From assembly GCF_017654315.1 (NCBI RefSeq), contig NZ_CP072203.1, positions 5,332,001 to 5,396,000 of the forward strand: 64,000 bases of DNA, read 5' to 3'. Both the position numbers and the translations under genes were made by a program. The stretch's first letter is position 1. Every line of letters begins with the position of its first letter. The DNA is from Gordonia polyisoprenivorans (GTDB taxonomy: Bacteria; Actinomycetota; Actinomycetes; Mycobacteriales; Mycobacteriaceae). Of the stretch, positions 1 to 7,753 are shown in pieces. The notes beneath the pieces are model-generated. The model saw only the letters and a program-made list of their open reading frames with translations, searched no databases and had not been told where the DNA came from.

Positions 1-321
1 GCCGGGCGAGTCGGCAGTTCCGGAGAATCCATCTACGCCGGCGCCAAGGGTGGGGTCATCGCGCTCAGCAAGTCACTGGCCCGCGAGATGGCCCGACATC
101 GGATCACCGTCAACGCGGTCTGCCCCGGACCCACCGACACCCCACTGTTCCAGGCACAGGACGAGAAACTCAAAGCCGCACTGATCAAGGCGATTCCGTT
201 CCGCCGGCTCGCGCGCCCCGAAGAGGTCGCCGCACCCGTGCTGTTCTTCGCCTCCCCCGCAGCGTCGTTCATCACCGGCCAGGTGATCAGCGTCAGCGGC
301 GGATTGACCATGGCCGGCTGA
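1..321 (+). CDS. SDR family oxidoreductase, 3' part only
   Basis: The window opens inside this gene, so the Rossmann-fold N-terminus (TGxxxGxG) is outside. What remains is the C-terminal half of a short-chain dehydrogenase: the catalytic YxxxK (YAGAK, residues 12-16 of the visible part), the helix that follows, VNAVCPGPTDTP, and the family ending FITGQVISVSGG. It lies 29 bp upstream of an acyl-CoA synthetase on the same strand, so it probably belongs to that acyl-CoA operon, perhaps as a 3-hydroxyacyl dehydrogenase. Substrate is not determinable. The family is certain, the specific reaction is not. Confidence 0.9.
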   Translation, partial: AGRVGSSGESIYAGAKGGVIALSKSLAREMARHRITVNAVCPGPTDTPLFQAQDEKLKAALIKAIPFRRLARPEEVAAPVLFFASPAASFITGQVISVSGGLTMAG

Positions 322-350
322 GGAATTCACCGAGCACCGAAAGATCTGAC

Positions 351-2066
351 ATGAGCACCAGCACCCCGCCCCGCGTCTACGACGCACATCAGTACCGTTC
401 GTTCTTCGAGAACGAATTCACCTATCTGAACGGCTTCCGCCGCAACGTCTCCCGATATGCCGGCGCGGTCGCGATGATCGACCCCGTCACCGACACACAG
501 TGGACCTACGCACAACTCGGGGCGGCCGTCGACGCACTGGCCGCCGGACTGGCCCACCGCGGCGTCGCCGACGGGGACGTGGTTGCCTACCAACTGTTCA
601 ACGGCCCCGAGTTCACCCAGCTCTACCTCGCCACTCAAGCCGCGGGCGCCGTCGGTTCGCCGGTCAACTTCCGGCTCGCCGCCGGCGAGACCGCGGTCAT
701 CCTCGACGTCAGCACCCCGAAGGTGTATGTCTACGACACCGACCTGACGCCGGTGGTCACCGAGGCGATCGCCCTGGCAGACCACACGCCGGAAATCCTG
801 ATCGGCGTGGGTACCGGCGCACTCGTCGACGGCCCGACGTCGTTGCGCTTCGACGACCTCCCGAGCGAGTCGGCGCCACCACGGGTCACTCGCACCGTCT
901 TCGACGAGACCACCCGCCTCTACACCTCGGGAACCACCGGCATGCCCAAGGCGGTGCCGATGAACAGCGCGATCGAGATCTTCTCCGCTCACGACGTGAT
1001 CATGCACTTCCCGCTGACGCCGGAGGACCGCACGCTCAACATGTCACCGTGGTTCCACCGCGGCGGACTCTATTGCGCGGGCCCCAATCCGACGTTCTAT
1101 CTGGGATCGTCGCTGGTCCCGATGCGCGCCTTCGATGCCGAGACGACCCTGGACTGGGTGGAACGGTACCGCCTGACCTTCCTGATCGGCGCACCGACGA
1201 ACCTCGCGATGCTGGCCACCGCGCAGCACGCCCGCCCGCGTGACCTGTCGAGCCTGCGCGGCATCGTCACCATGGGAGCACCGCTGGAACGCGAAGCAGC
1301 CCTGCGGTATCAGGAGATCCTGACGCCTCGCGTGTTCAACGGATACGGCAGCACCGAGGGATTCTGGAACACCTTCCTGCGTCCCACCGATCTACCCGCC
1401 CACGCCGGTACGGCCGGGCGCGCCTGCATCGACGACGACGTGCGCGTGGTCCGGGTCCACGACCACGGCCGGCTCGCGAGCCCCGACGAGGTGGTCGCCC
1501 GCGACGGCGCCGAGGTCGGTGAGGTGATCATCCGCTCGCCCAAATGCGCTGCCGCCTACTTCGATTCCCCACAGCAGGAGCAGGCCAAGTACAACGGCAG
1601 CTGGCTACACATCGGCGATCTGGCGACCTGGGATGCCGACGAGTTCGTCACGATCGTCGGCCGTAAGGACGACATGCTGATCTCCGGCGGCGAGAACGTG
1701 CACCCGGTGCAGGTCGAGGAGGCGCTCAACGGGCATCCGGCCGTTGCCGATTCGCTCGTCGTCGGAGTCCCCGACGATCGTTGGGGCCAACTCGTCGTCG
1801 CCTACGTCGTGCCCGCCGAGGGCGCCCACCCGACCGCCGACGAACTCGACGCCTACTGCCGTACCCACCCGATGCTCTCGCAGTTCAAACGGCCCCGCGC
1901 CTACCGGATCATCGACGCACTCCCGGTCTCGGCGACCGGGAAGAAGTTGCACTACAAGGCCACCACGTCGGCGGCATCGGAGATGGCCGCAGGAGAATTC
2001 GCCACCCCCGAACCCACACCCCACATCCAAGAACCCCAGGCTCAAGAACAAGGAGCGACTCCGTGA
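351..2066 (+). CDS. acyl-CoA synthetase (AMP-binding, fatty-acid/aryl-CoA ligase type)
   Basis: 571 aa, an ANL-superfamily adenylating enzyme that activates a carboxylic acid as acyl-AMP and then the CoA thioester. The P-loop-like motif YTSGTTGMPKAV is near residue 190, the A5 motif NGYGSTEGFWN near 325, the A8 hinge GRKDDMLISGGENVHP near 440, and the A10 lysine sits in SATGKKLHYKA near 530. The last 25 residues form a Pro/Glu-rich tail of no known role. Its end overlaps the GTG start of the next gene by four bases, indicating translational coupling with the acyl-CoA dehydrogenases downstream. Chain length or aromatic specificity cannot be read from sequence. Confidence 0.93.
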   Translation: MSTSTPPRVYDAHQYRSFFENEFTYLNGFRRNVSRYAGAVAMIDPVTDTQWTYAQLGAAVDALAAGLAHRGVADGDVVAYQLFNGPEFTQLYLATQAAGAVGSPVNFRLAAGETAVILDVSTPKVYVYDTDLTPVVTEAIALADHTPEILIGVGTGALVDGPTSLRFDDLPSESAPPRVTRTVFDETTRLYTSGTTGMPKAVPMNSAIEIFSAHDVIMHFPLTPEDRTLNMSPWFHRGGLYCAGPNPTFYLGSSLVPMRAFDAETTLDWVERYRLTFLIGAPTNLAMLATAQHARPRDLSSLRGIVTMGAPLEREAALRYQEILTPRVFNGYGSTEGFWNTFLRPTDLPAHAGTAGRACIDDDVRVVRVHDHGRLASPDEVVARDGAEVGEVIIRSPKCAAAYFDSPQQEQAKYNGSWLHIGDLATWDADEFVTIVGRKDDMLISGGENVHPVQVEEALNGHPAVADSLVVGVPDDRWGQLVVAYVVPAEGAHPTADELDAYCRTHPMLSQFKRPRAYRIIDALPVSATGKKLHYKATTSAASEMAAGEFATPEPTPHIQEPQAQEQGATP

Positions 2067-2780
2067 GCGCCACCACCTCCACCCCGAAGTTCTCCGCGAT
2101 CGACCCGCTGAATCTCGACCTCGGTTACTCCGACGACGAACTGGCCGTGCGTTCGCGGCTTCATCGTGCCCACCGACACCCCCGGGGTGTCCACCCCGGA
2201 GATCAAACACAAACTGTCACTGCGGGCGTCGACGACCGGCGAGATCGTCCTGGACAACGTGCGCCTGCCCGCCGACGCGTTGATGCCCGGCAACGACGAT
2301 CTGCACAAGGGCCAGGGCATCAAGGCCCCGTTGTCGAGCCTCACCGAAGCGCGGTACGGCATCATCTGGGGTTCGATCGGCGCGGCCCGGACCGCATGGC
2401 AGACGGCCGTCGACTATGCCACGCAACGAACGCAATTCGGCAAACCCATCGCCGGTTTCCAACTGACGCAGGCCAAGATCGCCGACATGGCACTGGAACT
2501 GCAGAAGGGCCAGCTGCTCGCCCAGCACCTGGGCCGGCTGAAGGACTCGGTGGGCCTGCGTCCCGACCAGGTCAGCTTCGGCAAGCTCAACAACACCCGC
2601 GAGGCCATCGCGATCTGTCGCACCGCGCGAACCATCTTGGGCGGCAACGGGATCTCGCTGGAGTACCCGATCATCCGACACATGGTGAACCTGGAGTCGG
2701 TGCTGACCTACGAGGGCACCCCCGAGATGCATCAGCTGGTCCTCGGTCAGGCCTTCACTGGCCAAAACGCCTTCCGCTGA
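2063..2780 (+). pseudogene. acyl-CoA dehydrogenase (glutaryl-CoA dehydrogenase-like), internal deletion and frameshift
   Basis: A GTG at 2063 opens a typical GcdH-like N-terminus (SAIDPLNLDLGYSDDELAVRS, through about 2155). The reading frame then jumps: from about 2157 the homologous protein continues in another frame as GFIVPTDTPGVSTPE and runs intact to 2780, including the C-terminal flavin-contact segment (RTILGGNGI) and the EGTPEMHQLVLG ending with the catalytic-region glutamate. Roughly 150 residues of the N-terminal helical and beta domains expected between the two parts are absent. A 390-residue enzyme is reduced to fragments, so I call it inactive. It could also be a strain-specific deletion or an assembly artefact. 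Confidence 0.8.
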
Positions 2781-2791
2781 GAGGAATCGAC

Positions 2792-3937
2792 ATGAGCGCA
2801 CTGACCCACGACCTCGAACACCGGCAATTCCGCGAGACCGTCACCAAGTTCGTCGCCGAACAGATCACGCCACACCACGACGACTGGGAGCGCGCGGGGC
2901 TCTGGGATCGCAGCCTGTTCACCGAGGCGGGCAAGAACGGACTACTCGGCTTCAGCGTGCCCGACGACTTCGGCGGGCCCGGCGTCGACGACTTCCGGTA
3001 TCACGCCATCGTCATCGAGGAGACCGCCCGGACCGGCGCGGCGGCCGAGGCCATCGCCTTCTCCCTGCAGAACGACGTCGTGCTGCCGTATCTGACCGAG
3101 ATGGCCGACGACGAGCAGAAGGCGCGCTGGTTGCCCGGCGTCGTCTCCGGGGAGACCGTGCTGGGCATCGCGATGACCGAACCCGGTGCGGGCAGCGATC
3201 TCACCGGCATCCGCACCACCGCGGTTCGCGACGGCGACCACTACGTCGTCAACGGGTCCAAGACCTTCATCTCCAACGGGCGCAACGGTGATCTGTTCGT
3301 CGTCGCGGTGCGCACCGGGCCCGAGAAGCACAAGGGACTCACCCTACTGGTTGTCGAGGCCGACACCGAAGGTTTCCAGCGGGGCCGCAAGCTCGACAAG
3401 ATCGGCCTGCATGCGCAGGACACCAGCGAACTCTCGTTCGTCGACATGCGGGTTCCGGTGCGTAACCGCCTGGGTGCCGACGGCGCAGGCTTCTACCAGC
3501 TGGTGCACAACCTGCCGCAGGAGCGGCTCTCGCTCGCCATCGGCGCAGTCGCCGCAGCGGAGGGAACCTTCGCGCGGACGATGGACTACGTCACCGACCG
3601 CACCGCGTTCGGCTCGCCGATCAGCTCCTTCCAGAACACGCAATTCGTGCTCGCCGAGATCGCCACGGAACTCGACATCGCACGCACCTATCTCGACGAC
3701 TGCCTTGCCGAACACGTCGCCGGTGAGCTGACGGCGGCCCGCGCCGCCAAGCTCAAGTGGTGGGCCACCGAGTTGCAGTTCCGCACGGCCAACCGGTGCC
3801 TGCAACTGCACGGCGGGTACGGCTACATGCGCGAATACTCGGTCTCGCAGGCCTTCCTCGACGCGCGCATCCAGTCGATCTACGGCGGCACCACCGAGAT
3901 CATGAAGACGATCATCGCCAAGGACCTCGGCATCTGA
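2792..3937 (+). CDS. acyl-CoA dehydrogenase
   Basis: 381 aa, full length for the FAD-dependent acyl-CoA dehydrogenase family, which makes the alpha-beta double bond of acyl-CoAs. MTEPGAGSDLTG (near 130) and FISNGRNGD (near 160) are the two family signatures around the FAD; RTAFGSPISSFQ, CLQLHGGYGYMREY and IYGGTTEIMKTIIAKDLG form the C-terminal domain. In the last motif the catalytic-base position is the glutamate of GGTTEIM. The start has GAGG seven bases upstream. It is 11 bp downstream of the broken paralogue and ahead of a TetR gene, so it may now be the only functional dehydrogenase of this operon. Confidence 0.95.
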   Translation: MSALTHDLEHRQFRETVTKFVAEQITPHHDDWERAGLWDRSLFTEAGKNGLLGFSVPDDFGGPGVDDFRYHAIVIEETARTGAAAEAIAFSLQNDVVLPYLTEMADDEQKARWLPGVVSGETVLGIAMTEPGAGSDLTGIRTTAVRDGDHYVVNGSKTFISNGRNGDLFVVAVRTGPEKHKGLTLLVVEADTEGFQRGRKLDKIGLHAQDTSELSFVDMRVPVRNRLGADGAGFYQLVHNLPQERLSLAIGAVAAAEGTFARTMDYVTDRTAFGSPISSFQNTQFVLAEIATELDIARTYLDDCLAEHVAGELTAARAAKLKWWATELQFRTANRCLQLHGGYGYMREYSVSQAFLDARIQSIYGGTTEIMKTIIAKDLGI

Positions 3938-3961
3938 TCGACTACCCTACGGTGACGGCGT

Positions 3962-3985
3962 GGTGGTGAACTCCAGTTCACCACC
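3962..3985. promoter_or_regulatory. perfect 11-bp inverted repeat, probable TetR operator
   Basis: GGTGGTGAACT is followed by CC and then by its exact reverse complement AGTTCACCACC. It lies 20 bp before the GTG start of the downstream TetR gene. The near-24-bp length, high symmetry and position are typical of a TetR autoregulatory operator. Confidence 0.8.
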
Positions 3986-4005
3986 TGTGAACGAGGAGGG
4001 TTGCG

Positions 4006-4683
4006 GTGGCCAAGACAGCGGCGGCACGGTCGGCGACCGACACCGCGGTGGAGGAGGCGGTCCGCGCTGTGCGGGTGTCCTCGCGTCGCCGGCAGCTGCT
4101 CGATGCCGCGGTGGCGGTGATGGAGCGCACCGGATTCCACCAGATGTCGATGCAGGCGCTCGCCGAGGAGGCCGGTGTCAGCGTCGGCCTGTTCTACAAG
4201 TATTTCGGCGGCAAGGAGGAGATCCTCCTTGCGGCCATCGTCGACATCCTCGAGAAGTTCCGCGATCAGCTCGCCCCCGCAATGGAACTCGCCGGTGACG
4301 ACCCGGTCGAGCAGCTGATGGCCGGGTTCCGGGAGTACGTCGCGATCGTCGACGCCAACCGTGACGCGGTGGTCCTGACCTACCGCGAGAGCCGCACCCT
4401 CGACGCCGACGGACGCGAGCGGATCAAACAGCTCGAGGTGCAGACCTCCGCACCGATGCGCGAGGCCATCACCGCCGCGATCGCCGCCGGGTTGGTGCAT
4501 GACGACGTCGACGCCGATCTGGCGGTGTTCGACCTGATGATGCTCGCGCACGGGTGGGCGCTCAAACACTGGCATTTCGCGCCCGCCTTCGACCTCGACG
4601 GATACGTCACCACCCAGTTGCGGATCACGTTGCGTGCGTTGGTGACCCACGACCGACTCGAGCGGTACCTGTCCGCACTGTGA
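4006..4683 (+). CDS. TetR/AcrR family transcriptional regulator
   Basis: 225 aa with a GTG start supported by GGAGGG five to ten bases upstream. The N-terminal helix-turn-helix is at about residues 25-75 (RRQLLDAAVAVMERTGFHQMSMQALAEE, then VGLFYKYFGGKEEIL). The rest is the ligand-binding domain (TetR_C type, all-helical). It ends an acyl-CoA cluster and follows a perfect palindrome, so it likely represses this cluster or itself in response to an acyl-CoA. The effector is inferred only from context. The neighbouring phosphotransferase gene converges on it with 25 bp between stops. Confidence 0.93.
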   Translation: MAKTAAARSATDTAVEEAVRAVRVSSRRRQLLDAAVAVMERTGFHQMSMQALAEEAGVSVGLFYKYFGGKEEILLAAIVDILEKFRDQLAPAMELAGDDPVEQLMAGFREYVAIVDANRDAVVLTYRESRTLDADGRERIKQLEVQTSAPMREAITAAIAAGLVHDDVDADLAVFDLMMLAHGWALKHWHFAPAFDLDGYVTTQLRITLRALVTHDRLERYLSAL

Positions 4684-4708
4684 GCTCGGCGGCCTGCGAT
4701 CTCGGGCG

Positions 4709-5827
4709 TCAGCCGCCGATCAGGGCATCGAGTCGTTTCTCGACCATTCCCACGGACTGGCCGATCAGGGCGAACACCTCGTTGGTGGTCTGGCCGTGGT
4801 AGTAGCGGTAGTAGATCTGCTGGGCGATCGCCGCGAACCGGAACAACCCGAACACCTCATACCACCGCCAGCGTTCCGGCGACATATCGAACCCCATTGC
4901 CGCGCAGTAGCGTTCGACGAACTCGGCGCGTGTGATCATTCCCGGCATCGTCGTCGGCACCCGACGCATCGCCTTGACCTGCTCGTCGTCGTCGGCCTGC
5001 ACCCAGTAGGCCATCGACCCCGCGACATCCATCAGCGGGTCCCCCAGGGTGGCCATCTCCCAGTCCAGGATGCCGATCACCCGGGTCGGGTCGTCGGCCG
5101 ACAGCACGACGTTGTCGAGTTTGAAGTCGTTGTGGATCACGCAGTTCGCGACGTCGTCGGGCTGATTCTCCGCGAGCCATGCCATCGTCGACTCGTAGTC
5201 GGGAACGTCGGGCGTGCGGGCGTTGCGGAATCGTGCCGACCACCCGTCGACCTGACGCTGCACATACCCGAATCCCTTGCCGAGATCGGTGAGTCCGGCG
5301 GCGCCCGGATCGACCGAATGCAGCTCGGCCAGCACGTCGATGAAGTTGTGACACAACCGTCGTGCCGACTCCGGCGACAACGGCACGTCCGACGGCCAGT
5401 CCCGGCCGGCGATGATCCCCTCCAGGCGACCCATCACATAAAACTCGGCGCCGATCAGGTCGGCGTCGTCGCAGTGGGCCACCATCGGGGCGATATAGGG
5501 CAAGACCGGCGCGAGCCGCGACTGGATGCGGTACTCGCGGCCCATGTCGTGGGCACCCTTGGCCTTGGTGCCCGACGGCGCGCGACGCAGGATGAGGTCC
5601 CGGCCCGGATACGACAGCAGGTAGGTGAGATTGCTGGCACCGCCGGAGAACTGACGGACCTGCGGCTCGGCGTCGAGCCCGGTCGTGTCCTGCGCGTGCT
5701 CCCGCAGCCATTCGGCGACCTTGCCGACATCGAAGCTGTCCTCGGCACGCACCTCACGCGCACCCGCCACCTGCAGTCCCACTTGTCCGGCCTCCTCGTC
5801 GTTCCCGTCTCGGTCGAGGGTAACCAT
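4709..5827 (-). CDS. phosphotransferase family protein (APH fold)
   Basis: 372 aa from ATG 5827, with GAGGGG upstream; a GTG directly before it (5830) is an equally possible start. It has an aminoglycoside phosphotransferase/choline kinase fold: the lysine-type region LRRAPSG, the Brenner motif VIHNDFKLDNVV with catalytic Asp, and GILDWEMATLGDPLMD with the metal-binding Asp. This subgroup sits beside acyl-CoA dehydrogenases in actinobacteria and resembles the kinase domain of eukaryotic ACAD10/11, which acts on 4-hydroxyacyl-CoAs. Given the acyl-CoA genes next door, a role in hydroxy-acid catabolism is more likely than drug resistance; that is inference. Confidence 0.9.
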   Translation of the reverse strand: MVTLDRDGNDEEAGQVGLQVAGAREVRAEDSFDVGKVAEWLREHAQDTTGLDAEPQVRQFSGGASNLTYLLSYPGRDLILRRAPSGTKAKGAHDMGREYRIQSRLAPVLPYIAPMVAHCDDADLIGAEFYVMGRLEGIIAGRDWPSDVPLSPESARRLCHNFIDVLAELHSVDPGAAGLTDLGKGFGYVQRQVDGWSARFRNARTPDVPDYESTMAWLAENQPDDVANCVIHNDFKLDNVVLSADDPTRVIGILDWEMATLGDPLMDVAGSMAYWVQADDDEQVKAMRRVPTTMPGMITRAEFVERYCAAMGFDMSPERWRWYEVFGLFRFAAIAQQIYYRYYHGQTTNEVFALIGQSVGMVEKRLDALIGG

Positions 5828-5854
5828 CACACCCCCTCGGATGGGGCGGTTCGA

Positions 5855-6547
5855 TCAGCTCGGGACCGAGGCGCCGTTGGTGTGGCGCTCGTCGGGGTCC
5901 CCCGTGTCGCGCGGACGCCGAAACGGCTTGAGCCGCAGTATGTGCCGCAGCACGAATGCAAGAACCGGCCTCACCAGCGGAACGCCCCACCGCCACGGCA
6001 AGAAGGCCACCCATCGCGGCGATCCGGCGATCTCCCAACGCACCGTCAGCGTGCGCGGTCGTGGGCCGTCGGAGATGGTGAACCGCTCCGCGAAGTCCTT
6101 GATGGCCAACGGAACCGAGACGCCCGTGCCGGTCAGGGTGATCCGCTCGCCGTCGATCACCTCCGTGGCGCGTTGGGCCACGGAGAGGAAGGTTCCCGAC
6201 ATCGTCCGCCCATCGCCGACCACCGGACCCGCCGGTGCGTTCCCCTCCGACGCACCGGCGTGGGTCCAGATCGGCCCCCGCAGAAACGGGAGCGAGCTCA
6301 GATAGTGGGCCTGGGCGAGCCGCTCCCACACCTCACGCCGCGACAGCGGCGTCGTGTATTCGAGGCTGATGGCGAAGGCCGCCCGCTTCGTGATGTAGCG
6401 ATCGACGTCGCCAAGCGCCACCTCTCGCACCGCGAAGCGATCGGGTCGGGTGGCGAGGCCGTAGGCGATGACGAGCGCGATCACACCGAGAAGAGTGATG
6501 GCGAGAACCGCCCCGACCGCGATTCCCGCCACCACGAGACCACTCAC
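5855..6547 (-). CDS. SRPBCC-like protein with N-terminal membrane anchor
   Basis: 230 aa from GTG 6547, chosen because a G-rich ribosome site lies just before it; an ATG 24 bases further upstream has none. One transmembrane helix at about residues 3-28 (GLVVAGIAVGAVLAITLLG region) is followed by a domain with the START/SRPBCC pattern: SRREVWERLA at its first helix, strands with GTFLSVAQRATEVIDGERI, and a long C-terminal region. A function in binding a hydrophobic ligand at the membrane is a family-level guess. It has its own promoter-like sequence upstream and is not obviously coupled to its neighbours. Confidence 0.65.
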   Translation of the reverse strand: MSGLVVAGIAVGAVLAITLLGVIALVIAYGLATRPDRFAVREVALGDVDRYITKRAAFAISLEYTTPLSRREVWERLAQAHYLSSLPFLRGPIWTHAGASEGNAPAGPVVGDGRTMSGTFLSVAQRATEVIDGERITLTGTGVSVPLAIKDFAERFTISDGPRPRTLTVRWEIAGSPRWVAFLPWRWGVPLVRPVLAFVLRHILRLKPFRRPRDTGDPDERHTNGASVPS

Positions 6548-6593
6548 ACCGCCCCCCCGAACGGCTCGCACGCAACATCAAATATGAAATATG

Positions 6594-6623
6594 AATCTAG
6601 ACAAGTGACGTGCGTTACGTCAA
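6594..6623 (-). promoter_or_regulatory. candidate sigma-70 promoter overlapped by a palindrome
   Basis: On the minus strand TTGACG (6623-6618) and TAGATT (6599-6594) are 18 bp apart and point at the GTG at 6547. The sequence TGACGT-N5-ACGTCA (6606-6622) overlaps the -35 element, which would suit a dimeric repressor. It is the only AT-rich patch nearby. Confidence 0.45.
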
Positions 6624-6628
6624 GAGCG

Positions 6629-7750
6629 TCACGGTGTCGGCGGGGACCAGCGCGTGACCGCGCGGACCCGGGAGTCCACCACGCGGGCCGGAACCGACCG
6701 CATGGCCAGGTCGCGCAGTGTCGAGGTGACCGGATGGCTCGCCTGCATCACCGCCCCGAGCGCCCGGGCCTGGCGCGCGATGCGTTGTGTGCGTCCTCGG
6801 CGCAGGGTGTCATAGCGGGCGAGGACGGCCGGTACCTCGTCGCCGTGCTTCGCGGCGACGAGCAGGGTGGCGAGAGTGGCCGCGTCCTCTATCGCCAGGT
6901 TCGCGCCCTGGCCCAGGTTGGGGGTCATCGCGTGCGCGGCATCCCCGATCAACACCCGCCGGCCCGACACGAACGAGGCCAGGGGCGCGGCCAACTCCTC
7001 GATCGGCAGCGAGGAGACCGATGCCGGGTCGGTGGCGTCGAGGATCTCCTCGATCGGCGGGTGCCAGTGACCGAAGCGGCGGGCGACCTCATCGAGTCCG
7101 CCCGCACATCGGCCGAGCGATGCGGATACACAGGCGAACCAGTAGATCCGGCCGTCGGCCAGCGGGGCGATCCCGAACCGCTCACCTCTGCCGACGGATT
7201 CACCCGCGGCGTCGGTCGCCACCGGTCGGGTGGTGATCGCGCGCCACGCACCGTATCCGCTGTCGCGTACTCCAGGGTCGTCGAAAGCACTGGAGCGCAC
7301 CGCGCTCCGCAGGCCATCGGCGCCGACGATCACATCGGCACTGCGGCGCTCGCCGGTGTCGAGGACCACGGAGGTGTCGCCGACCTCGACGACCCGCGCG
7401 CCCGCGCGTATCGATCCGGCCGGGACCGCGGCCAGCAGAATGCGATACAGGTCGGCGCGGTCGATCACCCGCACATCATGGGTCGACGCCATCCGCGTCA
7501 ACCAGGAGCCGTCAGGCCTGCGTGTTCCGGATCGATCGACCACACCCGCCGGACCGGCGGCAGCGCGCACCTGGTCTCCGATCCCGATCGCGTCGAGCGC
7601 ACGGAACCCGTTGCCGAACAACGACAATCCGGAACCGTGCGCACGCACTCGGTCGGCACGCTCCAGGAGTTGAACGTCGACGCCGGCCTGCCGGAGTCCC
7701 ACCGCGATCGCGAGACCGCCGATGCCCGCACCCACCACGATGACCCGCAT
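6629..7750 (-). CDS. FAD-dependent monooxygenase (PHBH fold)
   Basis: 373 aa. The N-terminal dinucleotide-binding motif VVGAGIGGLAIAVGL is at residues 4-18, followed by LLERADRVR. The DG motif region is VIVGADGLRSAVRSS (near 140-155), and the second FAD/ribityl motif is VLIGDAAHAMTPNLGQGANLAIEDA (near 265-290). These three motifs define class A flavoprotein hydroxylases, which use NAD(P)H and O2 on aromatic or related substrates. No partner oxygenase gene is adjacent, so the substrate is open. It stands three bases beyond the end of the beta-propeller gene on the same strand. Confidence 0.92.
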   Translation of the reverse strand: MRVIVVGAGIGGLAIAVGLRQAGVDVQLLERADRVRAHGSGLSLFGNGFRALDAIGIGDQVRAAAGPAGVVDRSGTRRPDGSWLTRMASTHDVRVIDRADLYRILLAAVPAGSIRAGARVVEVGDTSVVLDTGERRSADVIVGADGLRSAVRSSAFDDPGVRDSGYGAWRAITTRPVATDAAGESVGRGERFGIAPLADGRIYWFACVSASLGRCAGGLDEVARRFGHWHPPIEEILDATDPASVSSLPIEELAAPLASFVSGRRVLIGDAAHAMTPNLGQGANLAIEDAATLATLLVAAKHGDEVPAVLARYDTLRRGRTQRIARQARALGAVMQASHPVTSTLRDLAMRSVPARVVDSRVRAVTRWSPPTP

Positions 7751-7753
7751 CGC

